Source of the DNA: Candidatus Tepidiaquacellales bacterium OLB4/UTCHB1
GTDB taxonomy: Bacteria > Bacteroidota > Ignavibacteria > Tepidaquicellales > Tepidaquicellaceae
DNA: 64,000 bases
Direction of reading: 5' to 3'
Assembly: GCA_002050165.1 (NCBI GenBank)
Contig: MWSW01000014.1
Coordinates: 124,001 to 188,000 of the forward strand
Shown piece by piece: positions 44,019-53,191 of the stretch (the stretch's first letter is position 1; the number at the start of each line of letters is the position of its first letter). The notes under the pieces are model-generated. The model saw nothing but the letters and a program-made list of their open reading frames with translations. It made no database searches and had not been told where the DNA came from. Made by a program: the position numbers and the translations under genes.

Positions 44019-45609
44019 CCTTCCGCTTTACCATAGCCACAATACTAACAAGAAATAACACCCCGCAAATGTATGCCGATACAATTCCTGCAATATCTCC
44101 GTTCTTAGTATAAAATGTCTTTTCTTTAACGACTCCAATGTTCATCCCGATTGTAGTAGTTTCGTCTATTTGAGTTTTGATATGTTGATTTCCATACGGA
44201 TCTATGAAACATGATATACCTGTATTTGCACATCTTGCAATCCACCTGCGATTTTCAATCGCCCTTAGAACAGCGTATTGATTGTGTTGATATGTTCCGA
44301 AAAATTTACCCCACCAACCATCGTTCGTAATTATAACACTGAAGTCAGCACCCATATTTACATACCTTGCAAAGAAATCAGGATAAACTGATTCGTAGCA
44401 AATTGCAACATTGAATTTTTTATCAGATCCCGGTAAATCAAACAACAAAGTATCCTGACCTATCTGAAATGAGCTCAGTCCAACGCTCCATTTCACAAGT
44501 GATTTCAAAAAACTCAGGTGATGTTGATAAGGCATACGTTCGCTACCAGCAACAAGTTTAAACTTATTGTGCCTTATATAAGTATTCTTGTCTTTTCCCG
44601 GTTCGACAAGTATAGCTGAGTTAAAAGTATCATATTTTTGTCCGTTGGAAAATTGTTTTGCATCTGGAGGAGAGTGTTGTGAATTGCGATAGAAATGTAT
44701 ATCAGCGCTTCCGACGAGCATAGGAATTCGGATTGAGTCAACATAGTTTTTTATCATCAGGTATTTTTCATTGTAAAGATCCCATGAGAAATGAAATGGC
44801 AGAGCTGTTTCGGGAAATATTATCAACTGCACCAAAGAATCTTTTGATATAAGTTCTGATGATAAATTGAGATAATTTGTAATTAAGTCCTCCTGCTTCG
44901 CTCCCCATTTTTTCCATGGGTTAATGTTCGGTTGAACAATGCCGATATTCACCGTTCCTTCATCAGACTTCGAGCGGTATTTATCCGCTGCATCAGAAAA
45001 CAAGTTATAAAAGTCAGGGATAAAGTAAATAACAACAACTGCAACTGCCAACGTTATAATTTTCAATCTTGAGTTATTCCAGTTGCCGGATTGAACCAGT
45101 TTAACTATGTAAAAAGTTATACAACCAATCAAACAAATCCAGTACGAAATCCCGAACATCCCGGTAAATTCGATATACTGAATTTTGTGTAAGTCGTATG
45201 TATGTGAATACCCTAGAAAAAGCCACGGAAAGTTTAACTGGCCAAACAGTTGGAAATATTCGTGGGCAATCCAAATCGGTGGTACGAACCACAAATACAA
45301 GTATGGAAATTTTCTATTGGAAATATTTCTTCTGACAAAGAACAGAAACATCATACAAAAGACAAAAAACAATGTATGAATTAAAATAGTAAGCGCACCT
45401 CCAATAATTAAAAAAGTATCCGCACCTTCTCTGAATCCGCTAAGAGCAATCCATGAAACTGACAATATCTCCCATGAAAAGAACAGGAGATACATTCTGG
45501 AAAACACCTGTCTGTAAGTTGAGCAGTTATCAAACTGGAAAAGTAAAAACGCGAAAGCGAAAAAAACAAGCGGACTAAAACTAAACGGTGGGAATGAAAA
45601 GCCAAACAA
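44011..45609 (-). CDS. lnt: Apolipoprotein N-acyltransferase
   Basis: Inner-membrane enzyme that adds the third acyl chain to lipoproteins. The N-terminal half is several hydrophobic helices; the C-terminal half is a nitrilase-like domain with the catalytic Glu in IIFPETALPFHF, Lys in HNKFKLVAGSERMPY and Cys in VAICYESVYPDFF. From the TTG at 45609 it has 532 residues, but that cuts into the first helix: the same frame is open upstream to 45690 (RLRLAFTGLLFGFSF). No ATG, GTG or TTG lies in that extension, so initiation may be at a rare codon (ATT at 45678 or 45663) overlapping the PAP2 gene. It converges on the HU-SPOR gene with an 8-bp overlap. Confidence 0.93.
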   Translation of the reverse strand: MFGFSFPPFSFSPLVFFAFAFLLFQFDNCSTYRQVFSRMYLLFFSWEILSVSWIALSGFREGADTFLIIGGALTILIHTLFFVFCMMFLFFVRRNISNRKFPYLYLWFVPPIWIAHEYFQLFGQLNFPWLFLGYSHTYDLHKIQYIEFTGMFGISYWICLIGCITFYIVKLVQSGNWNNSRLKIITLAVAVVVIYFIPDFYNLFSDAADKYRSKSDEGTVNIGIVQPNINPWKKWGAKQEDLITNYLNLSSELISKDSLVQLIIFPETALPFHFSWDLYNEKYLMIKNYVDSIRIPMLVGSADIHFYRNSQHSPPDAKQFSNGQKYDTFNSAILVEPGKDKNTYIRHNKFKLVAGSERMPYQHHLSFLKSLVKWSVGLSSFQIGQDTLLFDLPGSDKKFNVAICYESVYPDFFARYVNMGADFSVIITNDGWWGKFFGTYQHNQYAVLRAIENRRWIARCANTGISCFIDPYGNQHIKTQIDETTTIGMNIGVVKEKTFYTKNGDIAGIVSAYICGVLFLVSIVAMVKRKVI

Positions 45610-45668
45610 AAGGCCTGTAAATGCTAATCTCAGCCTTAACGGTGAAAAAAAAATTTTAAGAATTTCTT

Positions 45669-46214
45669 TCAGACGAATTTTACCTTTCTGTTAATCAACC
45701 TGAACAAATATAAAATTATATAGGCAAGAATCACACCGTAAAATGCACCGACCAAGATATCAAACGGATAATGCACCCCCACGAATACTCTAGATAGTCC
45801 TATCAAAAGCGCAACGGAATATGCAACGCCACGGAATTTAGAGAAAAAAGCTGATATCAAAAACGCTACTCCGAAATTATTAACGGCATGGTTTGATGGC
45901 AATGAAAACGATCCGGCGCAACCAACCAGAAGATTCACATTTGGTAATGTTTTACATGGTCGAAGCCTTCCTAAAATCTCTTTGATATAATTGGAAGATT
46001 GATCGGCTGCAAAAACAAAAATCAGCAATAACACTACCAGTACCCTGCCTCTTGCACCACCCTTTATAAGTAGCCACAAAATGAAAAAAATATAAAAAAT
46101 GTACCAATGCTTAACTTCGGTGATAAAGGGCATTACGGTGTCACAAGCAGGATTTGCGAGTGATTTATTAATGAAATAAAAAAGCGATACGTCTATTCCG
46201 TTTAAAAAATCCAT
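45669..46214 (-). CDS. PAP2-family membrane phosphatase
   Basis: A 181-residue membrane protein of the type 2 phosphatidic acid phosphatase family, which includes undecaprenyl-diphosphate and lipid A phosphatases. The three motifs are KEILGRLRPC (KxxxxxxRP), PSNHAVNN (PSxH, with Asn in place of the usual Gly) and SRVFVGVHYPFD (SRxxxxxHxxxD). The ATG at 46214 shares its A with the stop of ispF (TAATG). A longer frame to 46250 would overlap ispF and was not chosen. The substrate, possibly a polyprenyl diphosphate given the ispF link, is inference. Confidence 0.87.
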   Translation of the reverse strand: MDFLNGIDVSLFYFINKSLANPACDTVMPFITEVKHWYIFYIFFILWLLIKGGARGRVLVVLLLIFVFAADQSSNYIKEILGRLRPCKTLPNVNLLVGCAGSFSLPSNHAVNNFGVAFLISAFFSKFRGVAYSVALLIGLSRVFVGVHYPFDILVGAFYGVILAYIILYLFRLINRKVKFV

Positions 46215-46693
46215 TATTTGTATATGAGGCAGGTTGAATATGCCTGGCAACCCTGTTTTTTTCCAACAAATCCAATTCCTTCGGAAGTTGTTGCTTTAAT
46301 TGAAATGTTTTCAGTTTTGATAATGGAAGATATCCTCTTCTTCATTTCAGGAATGTAACGATTAATCTTCGGTTCTTCGAGAATTACCATTGCGTCAATA
46401 TTTGCAATCTTCCATTTTTTTGATTTTAAAAGTTTGTAACATTTCCCGAGTAAAACAAGACTGGATACATTTTTAAATTCGGGATTGGTGTTTGGGAACT
46501 GGTGACCAATATCATCAAACCCCGCAGCGCCGAGTAGTGAATCACAAATTGCGTGTAATAATACATCAGCATCCGAGTGTCCGGATAATCCGGTTAAATG
46601 CGGAATTTCAACACCACCAAGAATTAACTTTCTCCCCGTTGAAAATTTGTGAACATCGTAACCAAAGCCAGTTCTGATTTTGTTTATTTCCAT
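46214..46693 (-). CDS. ispF: 2-C-methyl-D-erythritol 2,4-cyclodiphosphate synthase
   Basis: A 159-residue trimeric enzyme of the MEP isoprenoid pathway. The zinc ligands lie in GFGYDVHKF and LSGHSDADVLLHAICDSLLG; SEGIGFVGKKQGCQAYSTCL forms the substrate loop; EEPKINRYIPEMK is also conserved. Family length is normal. It precedes the PAP2 phosphatase by an overlapping TAATG, so the two are translationally coupled. MEP pathway use is consistent with MenA prenyl-donor needs. Confidence 0.96.
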   Translation of the reverse strand: MEINKIRTGFGYDVHKFSTGRKLILGGVEIPHLTGLSGHSDADVLLHAICDSLLGAAGFDDIGHQFPNTNPEFKNVSSLVLLGKCYKLLKSKKWKIANIDAMVILEEPKINRYIPEMKKRISSIIKTENISIKATTSEGIGFVGKKQGCQAYSTCLIYK

Positions 46694-46801
46694 TTTTCTC
46701 CAGTGAAAAATTTTTCGGGATCGGATAAAATTAACCGCTTCATTTTGTTGATAGAATTACAAATTTATTGAACAATTTGCTTTCTATAAGTCAAAGATAA
46801 A

Positions 46802-47179
46802 ATGTACAAAGTTAACTGGATTTTCATCGGAGCTTTTTTCGGATTTATTTCAGTTGCATTCGGCGCTTTCGGGTCGCATTTGCTCAAAGGGATTCTTTCA
46901 CCTGAAAATTTTGAAATATGGGATACCGGTGTTAAATACCAAATGTTTCATGCTGTCGTGATAATTGTTTTAGGTTACAGAAAGGAGAAATATTCTTTGT
47001 CCTGTTTCCTTTTTACCATCGGAGTTTTACTCTTCTCGTTTTCACTTTATTTATATTCATACACAAATCTTAAAGCATTTGCAATGATAACACCGTTAGG
47101 TGGATTACTTCTTTTATCCGGCTGGTTAATATTAATGGTTCAATCTTTTGTTAAAAATGATCACTGTAAAGTTAATTAA
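46802..47179 (+). CDS. DUF423 small membrane protein
   Basis: A 125-residue protein with four transmembrane helices. It opens VNWIFIGAFFGFISVAFGAFGSHLLK and contains WDTGVKYQMFHAVVII and MITPLGGLLLLSGWLI, the DUF423/YgdD signature. The family has no firmly established function. It overlaps the following acetyltransferase gene by 23 bp when that gene starts at 47157. Confidence 0.9.
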   Translation: MYKVNWIFIGAFFGFISVAFGAFGSHLLKGILSPENFEIWDTGVKYQMFHAVVIIVLGYRKEKYSLSCFLFTIGVLLFSFSLYLYSYTNLKAFAMITPLGGLLLLSGWLILMVQSFVKNDHCKVN

Positions 47180-47591
47180 CCTGGAAGAACTTCTCCCGTT
47201 GCGGGCAAATATTTTAAGACATGGCAAAAAACCAAAGGAGGTAATTTTCCCCGGAGATGAAAATCAGGATACTTTTCATGTTGGTAGTTTTCTCTATGGT
47301 GAATTGATAACGATAGGTTCTTTCTACAACGAAAGCTACCCTTACGAAACCGGCTATGGATACCGGCTGAGATCTATGGCAAGTGTTCCGATACATCGCG
47401 GCAAAGGAGGAGGACGTTTACTTTTAGATTTTGGGATAAATAAATTAACCTCAATGAATGTTTTATATCTATGGTGCAATGCACGTGAAAACGCCGTTGG
47501 ATTTTATGAAAAAATGGGGTTAAAAAAAATTACCACCGTGTTTGAAATTCCCGGAGTAGGTCGGCATTTCGTAATGAAAATTCAATTTTAA
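47157..47591 (+). CDS. GNAT-family N-acetyltransferase
   Basis: A 144-residue GNAT enzyme transferring acetyl from acetyl-CoA to an amine. YRLRSMASVPIHRGKGGGRLLLDF is the acetyl-CoA pyrophosphate loop (RGKGGG, the Q/RxxGxG/A form), and LWCNARENAVGFYEKMGLKK is the usual motif B. The ATG at 47157 is taken as the start; an in-frame TTG at 47148 is the alternative. The substrate is unknown. It lies 6 bp before queA. Confidence 0.82.
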   Translation: MITVKLINLEELLPLRANILRHGKKPKEVIFPGDENQDTFHVGSFLYGELITIGSFYNESYPYETGYGYRLRSMASVPIHRGKGGGRLLLDFGINKLTSMNVLYLWCNARENAVGFYEKMGLKKITTVFEIPGVGRHFVMKIQF

Positions 47592-47597
47592 AAGTAA

Positions 47598-48806
47598 ATG
47601 GAAACTGCTTTTCTCAACGCAAATGAATTTATATACAATCTCCCGGATGAAAAAATAGCATTATATCCTTTAGCTGTGCGCTCAGATTCAAAACTTCTCG
47701 TTTACAAAAAAGGAAAAATAACGGATAGAATTTTTCATGAAATACTTGATGAGTTTCAACGGGGGGATTTACTGGTTTTCAATAATTCCAAAGTAATACC
47801 GGCAAGGATGTTTTTCGATTCCGGTAGGTCGAAACCAATTGAAATACTCATGCTTAAACCTGTGGGGAATAAAAATTTTACCGATGCTCTCAACGACAAA
47901 AGTGCGTCAAAGTGGGAGTGTATAGTGGGGAATATGCGGAAATGGAAAACCAAGATACTTCATAAAGAAATTCATACCGGAGAATGTAAATTTACTTTAT
48001 CTGTCGAAATTGTTGACCGAAACGAAAGTTTCTTCATACTTGAGTTCAGGTGGAACAACGCCAATCAAAATTTCGGTGATATTCTTGATTTAAACGGATT
48101 AACTCCGCTTCCACCCTATATCAGGAGAAATACAACATCCCGGGACAAGGAGAGATACCAAACCGTGTACGCAAAACAAACCGGGTCAGTTGCCGCACCA
48201 ACAGCAGGTTTACACTTCACAAATAATTTAATCAGAAAAATTGTAAATAGTGGCGTTAATATAACTGAGCTTACATTACACGTAGGTGCGGGTACGTTTA
48301 AACCAATTCTTGTTGATAACGTGTTTAATCACAAAATGCATTCGGAATTTGTAACAATTTCAAAAACATTTTTGCTTGCGTTATTAAACGCAGAGAATGA
48401 GGTTATTACGATAGGCACAACTTCTTTACGTTCCCTTGAAAGTGTAAAATTATTAGGAGCAAAACTAAATTCCGGGATTCCCGGGCTACACGTAATGCAG
48501 GAAGATGGCCTTCGGAAAGAATTGATTTTTGCAAACCCGTTTAAATCCTATGAAAACCTTCTTAATTACTTAGAGAAAAATTCTATTGATGAAATTACTT
48601 TTGAAACATCGCTGATGATATATCCGGGCTATAACCTGAATACTTGTAAAGCGTTAATTACAAATTTTCATCAGCCCTCAAGTACGTTACTTCTAATCAT
48701 TGCCGCGATACTTGGTGAAAACTGGAAGATTTTATACGATTACGCATTAAAAAACGACTATAGATTTCTCAGCTATGGCGATAGCTCCCTTATTTATATA
48801 GGTTAA
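47598..48806 (+). CDS. queA: S-adenosylmethionine:tRNA ribosyltransferase-isomerase
   Basis: A 402-residue enzyme that moves ribosyl from SAM to preQ1 in tRNA to form epoxyqueuosine. Signatures are FNNSKVIPARM, LPPYIRRN, GSVAAPTAGLHFTNNLI, ELTLHVGAGTFKPI and TNFHQPSSTLLLIIAA. It is some 45 residues longer than the E. coli enzyme because of an inserted segment around residues 90-145, common in Bacteroidota homologues. The next queuosine step, queG, is encoded 4.4 kb downstream. Confidence 0.97.
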   Translation: METAFLNANEFIYNLPDEKIALYPLAVRSDSKLLVYKKGKITDRIFHEILDEFQRGDLLVFNNSKVIPARMFFDSGRSKPIEILMLKPVGNKNFTDALNDKSASKWECIVGNMRKWKTKILHKEIHTGECKFTLSVEIVDRNESFFILEFRWNNANQNFGDILDLNGLTPLPPYIRRNTTSRDKERYQTVYAKQTGSVAAPTAGLHFTNNLIRKIVNSGVNITELTLHVGAGTFKPILVDNVFNHKMHSEFVTISKTFLLALLNAENEVITIGTTSLRSLESVKLLGAKLNSGIPGLHVMQEDGLRKELIFANPFKSYENLLNYLEKNSIDEITFETSLMIYPGYNLNTCKALITNFHQPSSTLLLIIAAILGENWKILYDYALKNDYRFLSYGDSSLIYIG

Positions 48807-48860
48807 TGTTAGCAGACACAAACAGCTATCAATTACATTGTTAATCTTAACCCAAAAAGT

Positions 48861-48868
48861 TATATTTC
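48861..48868 (+). promoter_or_regulatory. Possible -10 element (TATATTTC)
   Basis: TATATTTC lies 31 bp before the peroxiredoxin ATG in a 93-bp intergenic region and resembles the Bacteroidota -10 consensus TAnnTTTG, differing in the last base. A TTG trinucleotide about 20 nt upstream could serve as the -33 element. Low information content; tentative. Confidence 0.28.
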
Positions 48869-48899
48869 ATGTTCTTTAAAACAAATAATTTATTAAGTT

Positions 48900-49388
48900 A
48901 TGTCAATTAAATCAGGGGATAAAGCTCCCGAATTCACGTTAAAATCGAAAAATGTAACCGGTGAAGTTAAAGATTATTCACTCTCGGATTTTAAAGGAAA
49001 AAATGTTGTGCTCTTATTTTTTCCACAAGCGTTCACCGGAGTTTGTACTGACGAAATGTGTTCTGTATCCAATGGTTTGAGCTCTTACAGTGACCTCAAT
49101 GCAGAAGTTCTGGGAATCAGTGTTGATTCAGTATTTACGCAGGAAGCATGGGCTAAAGCAAACAATATCACAATTCCATTATTGAGCGATTTCAACAAAA
49201 AAGTTATAAACTTATACGACACTTCATATCCTGACGGTGGATTTGTTTTTGATATGAACGGTGTTTCAAAAAGAGCTGCGTTTGTAATTGATAAAGATGG
49301 GATCGTTAGATATTCAGAGGTACTTGAAAACGCAGGTGATCTCCCGGATTTTGATAAGGTTAAAGAAACCCTTAAGAGCCTGAATTAA
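48900..49388 (+). CDS. Peroxiredoxin (AhpE/BCP-like)
   Basis: A 162-residue thiol peroxidase. The peroxidatic Cys49 is in FFPQAFTGVCTDEMC, with a second Cys five residues later; the thioredoxin-fold context includes VVLLFFP and GISVDSVFTQEAWAKANN, and the C-half has AAFVIDKDGIVRYSE. The Thr and Cys of the PxxxT/SxxC motif are present in the form AFTGVC. It lies 6 bp before ribF. Whether it acts as a 1-Cys or 2-Cys enzyme cannot be told by eye. Confidence 0.9.
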   Translation: MSIKSGDKAPEFTLKSKNVTGEVKDYSLSDFKGKNVVLLFFPQAFTGVCTDEMCSVSNGLSSYSDLNAEVLGISVDSVFTQEAWAKANNITIPLLSDFNKKVINLYDTSYPDGGFVFDMNGVSKRAAFVIDKDGIVRYSEVLENAGDLPDFDKVKETLKSLN

Positions 49389-49393
49389 TCTGG

Positions 49394-50338
49394 ATGGAAA
49401 TATTTTCCGATAGGGGAAATTTAGTTTACGATAAAAATACAATTGTAACTGTTGGTACGTTTGACGGTGTTCATCAGGGACACCGTCAAATCATCAGTAA
49501 ACTCAACGATGAGAAGAAACGAAATGGATTTCGAACCGTTATTGTAACATTCGATCCACACCCGCAAGTTGTGCTCAAAAACCGGGAATCCGATATCCGA
49601 TTGCTTACAACCACTGAAGAGAAACTCCGACATTTCAAAGAGCTAGGTCTGGACGCGGTCTATATTATAAACTTCACAAAAGAGTTTTCTCAGACATCTG
49701 CAGATGATTTTTATAAAGAATATTTAATACGCGACCTCGGGTTATCTGAGCTTGTATTAGGTTTCGATCACATGTTTGGCAAAAATCGTGAAGGTAACTT
49801 TGAAACCTTGAAATCTCTTTCTGAAGAATACGGATTTAAAGTTATTAAAATTGAAGAATATAAAGTTGATGAAGAACGTCTCAGCAGTAGCTCTATCAGA
49901 AAATTTATTTCAGACGGGAATATTACCGAAGCGAACAAACTGCTCGGTTACCCTTATTCTATTGAAGGTATTGTAATTCAGGGGAACAGGCGCGGTACAG
50001 AATTTGGATTTCCTACAGCGAATCTTCAGGTTCAGAGCAATATAAAACTAATCCCGAAGAACGGAATTTACGCTGTGGAAATCACGATAGATAATGAGAA
50101 TTATTTCGGAATGATGAGTATTGGTACAAATCCAACGGTTACCGATGATAATTTTATAAAGGTTGAAGTGAACATTTTCGAATTTAATCGTCAGATATAC
50201 GGCGAACAATTACGCATTCATTTCGTCGAAAGAATTAGAGATGAGTTCAGGTTTAATTCGATTGACAACCTGATCAAGGAAATAAAAAACGACAAAAAAA
50301 GAGTACTGGAAATTTTTAACACAAATAAACAACTTTAA
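49394..50338 (+). CDS. ribF: Bifunctional riboflavin kinase / FAD synthetase
   Basis: A 314-residue enzyme making FMN and FAD. The N-terminal adenylyltransferase domain shows [17 protein letters not shown] and [11 protein letters not shown], then [13 protein letters not shown] and the [11 protein letters not shown] motif. The C-terminal flavokinase domain shows [16 protein letters not shown] and [14 protein letters not shown]. The start at 49394 is ATG. It lies between the peroxiredoxin and rpsO, spaced by 5 and 2 bp, so it is co-transcribed with translation and RNA-decay genes, a common bacterial order. Confidence 0.96.
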   Translation: MEIFSDRGNLVYDKNTIVTVGTFDGVHQGHRQIISKLNDEKKRNGFRTVIVTFDPHPQVVLKNRESDIRLLTTTEEKLRHFKELGLDAVYIINFTKEFSQTSADDFYKEYLIRDLGLSELVLGFDHMFGKNREGNFETLKSLSEEYGFKVIKIEEYKVDEERLSSSSIRKFISDGNITEANKLLGYPYSIEGIVIQGNRRGTEFGFPTANLQVQSNIKLIPKNGIYAVEITIDNENYFGMMSIGTNPTVTDDNFIKVEVNIFEFNRQIYGEQLRIHFVERIRDEFRFNSIDNLIKEIKNDKKRVLEIFNTNKQL

Positions 50339-50340
50339 TA

Positions 50341-50613
50341 ATGGCAATTACAAAAGAGGAAAAACAAGACATCATTACTAAGTTCGGACAGAGCGATAGA
50401 GATTCCGGCAGGGCTGAAGTTCAAATCGCCATCCTGACTAAACGCATTAACGATCTCTCCGCTGATCATTTTAAAAAGAACAAAAAAGATAATCACTCCA
50501 GAACCGGTCTTTTAAAAATGGTTGGAAAACGGAGGAAACTTCTGAGATACCTTGAAAACAAGGATGTAACGCGGTACAGGGAAATACTTAAGCAACTTGA
50601 TCTGAGGAAATAA
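50341..50613 (+). CDS. rpsO: 30S ribosomal protein S15
   Basis: A 90-residue S15 of normal length. The conserved block [40 protein letters not shown] and [13 protein letters not shown] are present. It binds the 16S rRNA platform. It precedes pnp by 17 bp, the order also found in E. coli, where S15 and polynucleotide phosphorylase are each autoregulated at the RNA level. Confidence 0.98.
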   Translation: MAITKEEKQDIITKFGQSDRDSGRAEVQIAILTKRINDLSADHFKKNKKDNHSRTGLLKMVGKRRKLLRYLENKDVTRYREILKQLDLRK

Positions 50614-50630
50614 ACTAAAAGAAAAGGTAC

Positions 50631-52754
50631 ATGATTTACAGAAAAAGTATTGAGGTCGGTGGTAAGACATTGACACTTGAAACGGGCAGACTGGCGAGGC
50701 AAGCTGGTGGTGCCGTATTGATTACTGTTGGTGATAACGTTGTCCTGTGTACAGCAACAGCAAAAGAAGAGCCGGCACCGGGGCAGGATTTTTTTCCGCT
50801 GTCAGTTGACTACCGCGAGAAAACAGCATCAGTAGGAAAAATTCCGGGTGGATTTTTCAAACGTGAAGGGAGACCAACTGAAAAGGAAATTTTATCATCA
50901 AGGTTAATTGACCGACCAATCCGACCGATGTTCCCCGACGGATTTTTTTGCGAAACCCAAATTTTATGCAACGTATTTTCGTCAGATAAAGAAACCGAAA
51001 CTGATGTCTTTGCCTGTATCGGTGCATCGGCAGCTTTGCTTATATCAGATATTCCATTCGATATTCCTATTGCTGAAGTAAAGGTAACGAGAATTGATGG
51101 CGAGTTTATTCTTAATCCTTCACACAAACAATCAGCTGAGGGTGATTTCGACATAACTATTGCAGGTACCGAGGATTCTATTATTATGGTTGAGGGAGAA
51201 GCATTGGAAATTTCCGAAAAAGAATTTCTCGACGCGGTAAAATTTGCACACGGATTTATTTCCGAAATTTGCAAGTTTCAGAAAGAGTTTGCCTCAGAGG
51301 CAGGGAAACCCAAACGTGAATTCACCCCGGTTACACGAAACAACGAAATGGTGAACGATGTAAAACAGATTTTTGAAAACGAAATAAGAATTATTTATAA
51401 CGAGAAGAATTCAAAAGAAGAACGACGGAACAAACAAAAGTTGTTGATGGATAAAGTTCAGTGTGAACTTACAGAAAAATATCCCGAATTCGAAAAAGAA
51501 ATCGCGGATATAATGCACGATATTCAGTACGACGTAATCCGAAATATGATTCTTGTTGACAAGAAGCGGTTGGACGGTCGCGGACTTGAGGATATTCGTG
51601 ATATTAGTTGTGAAATTTCCGTATTACCGAGAACTCATGGCTCGGCATTATTTACACGTGGTGAAACCCAATCACTGACAACAGTTACGCTGGGCACAAA
51701 ACATGACGAGCAGATAATCGAAGGTTTAAAGGAAGAAACCACAAAGCGCTTCATTCTGCACTATAATTTCCCGCCGTTCAGTACAGGTGAAGTTGGCGGG
51801 AGACCGGGACCGGGTCGCCGTGAAATTGGTCACGGAAATTTGGCTGAACGGGCTTTGAAAAATCTATTACCATCTGAAGACGAATTCCCTTACACTATCA
51901 GGGTTGTTTCAGATATCCTCGAATCAAACGGTTCCTCATCAATGGCAACAGTATGCGCTGGCTCAATGGCTCTGATGGATGCCGGGGTTAAACTAAAAAA
52001 ACCCGTTGCAGGTACTGCGATGGGACTGGTGACCGGTGACAATCAGGTTACAATACTAACTGATATCCTCGGTGATGAAGATCATTTCGGTGATATGGAT
52101 TTTAAAGTTGCAGGTACTACTGATGGTATCACCGCAATTCAAATGGATATTAAAATAAGGGGTATTTCATTTGATATTTTCGAGAAAGCGCTCGAGCAGG
52201 CTAAACGTGGAAGATTGCATATCCTTTCCGAAATGGAAAAAACAATTTCTGAAGCGAAACCTGAACTCTCGAAATATTCACCTCACCTCTTTTCAATGTA
52301 CATTCCTGTTGATATGATTGGTTTGGTTATAGGACCCGGCGGAAAAACAATCCGTAATATTATTGCAGAAAGCGGTGCAGAAATTAATATTGAAGATGAC
52401 GGAAAAGTAGTAATAGCAGCAGTTGATAAAAATGACGCAGACAAAGCAAAAGAAATGATAGCCAGCCTGACAGAAGTCCCGGAAGTCGGAAAGATATATG
52501 ACGGGAAAGTTGTTTCTATAAAAGAATTTGGCGCGTTTGTAGAAATTCTACCCGGGAAGGAAGGATTACTGCATATTTCTGAAATTGATTATTCAAGGGT
52601 AAACAAGGTTGAAGATGTATTGAAACGGTACGATAAAGTTAAAGTGAAACTACTTGCAATTGACGATACGGGCAAACTTAAACTTAGCAGAAAGGCTTTA
52701 CTACCAAGACCTGAAAAACAACCGGCACCCAATAAAGAATCAAAACACTCTTAA
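50631..52754 (+). CDS. pnp: Polynucleotide phosphorylase
   Basis: A 707-residue 3'-5' exoribonuclease using phosphate. Two RNase PH-like domains carry FFPLSVDYREKTASVGKIPG and the second-core ALFTRGETQSLTTVTLGT, with FPPFSTGEVGGRPGPGRREI. The C-terminus has a KH domain (MIGLVIGPGGKTIRNIIAES) and an S1 domain (GKVVSIKEFGAFVEILPGKE ... GLLHISEID). Length is normal. The STAS gene that follows begins 1 bp after the stop. Confidence 0.98.
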   Translation: MIYRKSIEVGGKTLTLETGRLARQAGGAVLITVGDNVVLCTATAKEEPAPGQDFFPLSVDYREKTASVGKIPGGFFKREGRPTEKEILSSRLIDRPIRPMFPDGFFCETQILCNVFSSDKETETDVFACIGASAALLISDIPFDIPIAEVKVTRIDGEFILNPSHKQSAEGDFDITIAGTEDSIIMVEGEALEISEKEFLDAVKFAHGFISEICKFQKEFASEAGKPKREFTPVTRNNEMVNDVKQIFENEIRIIYNEKNSKEERRNKQKLLMDKVQCELTEKYPEFEKEIADIMHDIQYDVIRNMILVDKKRLDGRGLEDIRDISCEISVLPRTHGSALFTRGETQSLTTVTLGTKHDEQIIEGLKEETTKRFILHYNFPPFSTGEVGGRPGPGRREIGHGNLAERALKNLLPSEDEFPYTIRVVSDILESNGSSSMATVCAGSMALMDAGVKLKKPVAGTAMGLVTGDNQVTILTDILGDEDHFGDMDFKVAGTTDGITAIQMDIKIRGISFDIFEKALEQAKRGRLHILSEMEKTISEAKPELSKYSPHLFSMYIPVDMIGLVIGPGGKTIRNIIAESGAEINIEDDGKVVIAAVDKNDADKAKEMIASLTEVPEVGKIYDGKVVSIKEFGAFVEILPGKEGLLHISEIDYSRVNKVEDVLKRYDKVKVKLLAIDDTGKLKLSRKALLPRPEKQPAPNKESKHS

Positions 52755-52755
52755 A

Positions 52756-53064
52756 ATGAAATACGAAGTAGATAAGCAAAAAGACCTAACCGTTTTTAAA
52801 CTAAAAGAGAGAACTCTCGGTCACGAAATTTCCGCAGATTTTAAAACTGAACTTATTTTCATGCAAAATGAAATTGATAACCAGTTCATAATAGATTTGA
52901 AGGATGTCAAGAAATGTGATTCAAGTGGGCTCTCATGCTTACTGCTCTCCGAAAGGCTGGAACGGGAAAAAAACAGAAAACTAATTCTGCGAAATGTCCA
53001 GAAAAACGTAATGGACTTAATTAATATTGCAAGGTTAGATAAAGTCTTTGAGTTTGAAAATTAG
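52756..53064 (+). CDS. STAS-domain anti-sigma-factor-antagonist-like protein
   Basis: A 102-residue single STAS domain. The central motif IDLKDVKKCDSSGLSCLLLSER carries the conserved Ser (DSSGL), the site phosphorylated in SpoIIAA-type antagonists, and the end LINIARLDKVFEFEN is typical. The ATG at 52756 is the start; the longer frame from 52654 reads through pnp in another frame. No RsbW-type kinase is nearby, so its target is unknown. An intrinsic terminator follows at 53091. Confidence 0.85.
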   Translation: MKYEVDKQKDLTVFKLKERTLGHEISADFKTELIFMQNEIDNQFIIDLKDVKKCDSSGLSCLLLSERLEREKNRKLILRNVQKNVMDLINIARLDKVFEFEN

Positions 53065-53090
53065 CTGCCGGATTTTCAACCTTTAAATTA

Positions 53091-53123
53091 AACTTCTTAC
53101 CTAATTCAGATAAGAAGTTTTTT
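53091..53123 (+). terminator. Intrinsic terminator after the STAS gene
   Basis: AACTTCTTA (53091-53099) pairs with TAAGAAGTT (53111-53119) around an 11-nt loop, and the T run extends to 53123. It lies 27 bp after the STAS stop and closes the peroxiredoxin-ribF-rpsO-pnp-STAS transcript. Confidence 0.85.
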
Positions 53124-53175
53124 GTTTATTTCCTCTTTTTCATTAACTGATTTTTTTCTTTGATAACCATAAGTT

Positions 53176-53184
53176 TATATTTTC
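53176..53184 (+). promoter_or_regulatory. Possible -10 element before queG (TATATTTTC)
   Basis: TATATTTTC lies 7 bp before the TTG start of queG and about 55 bp past the terminator, where a new promoter is required. It resembles TAnnTTTG. A TTTG about 20 nt upstream could be the -33 element. If correct, the mRNA would be almost leaderless. Tentative. Confidence 0.28.
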
Positions 53185-53191
53185 AATCCCA

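Noticed and set aside
50810-51274. Minus-strand frame of 154 residues
   Set aside because: Antisense to pnp and of low-complexity Ser/Ile composition; a shadow frame.
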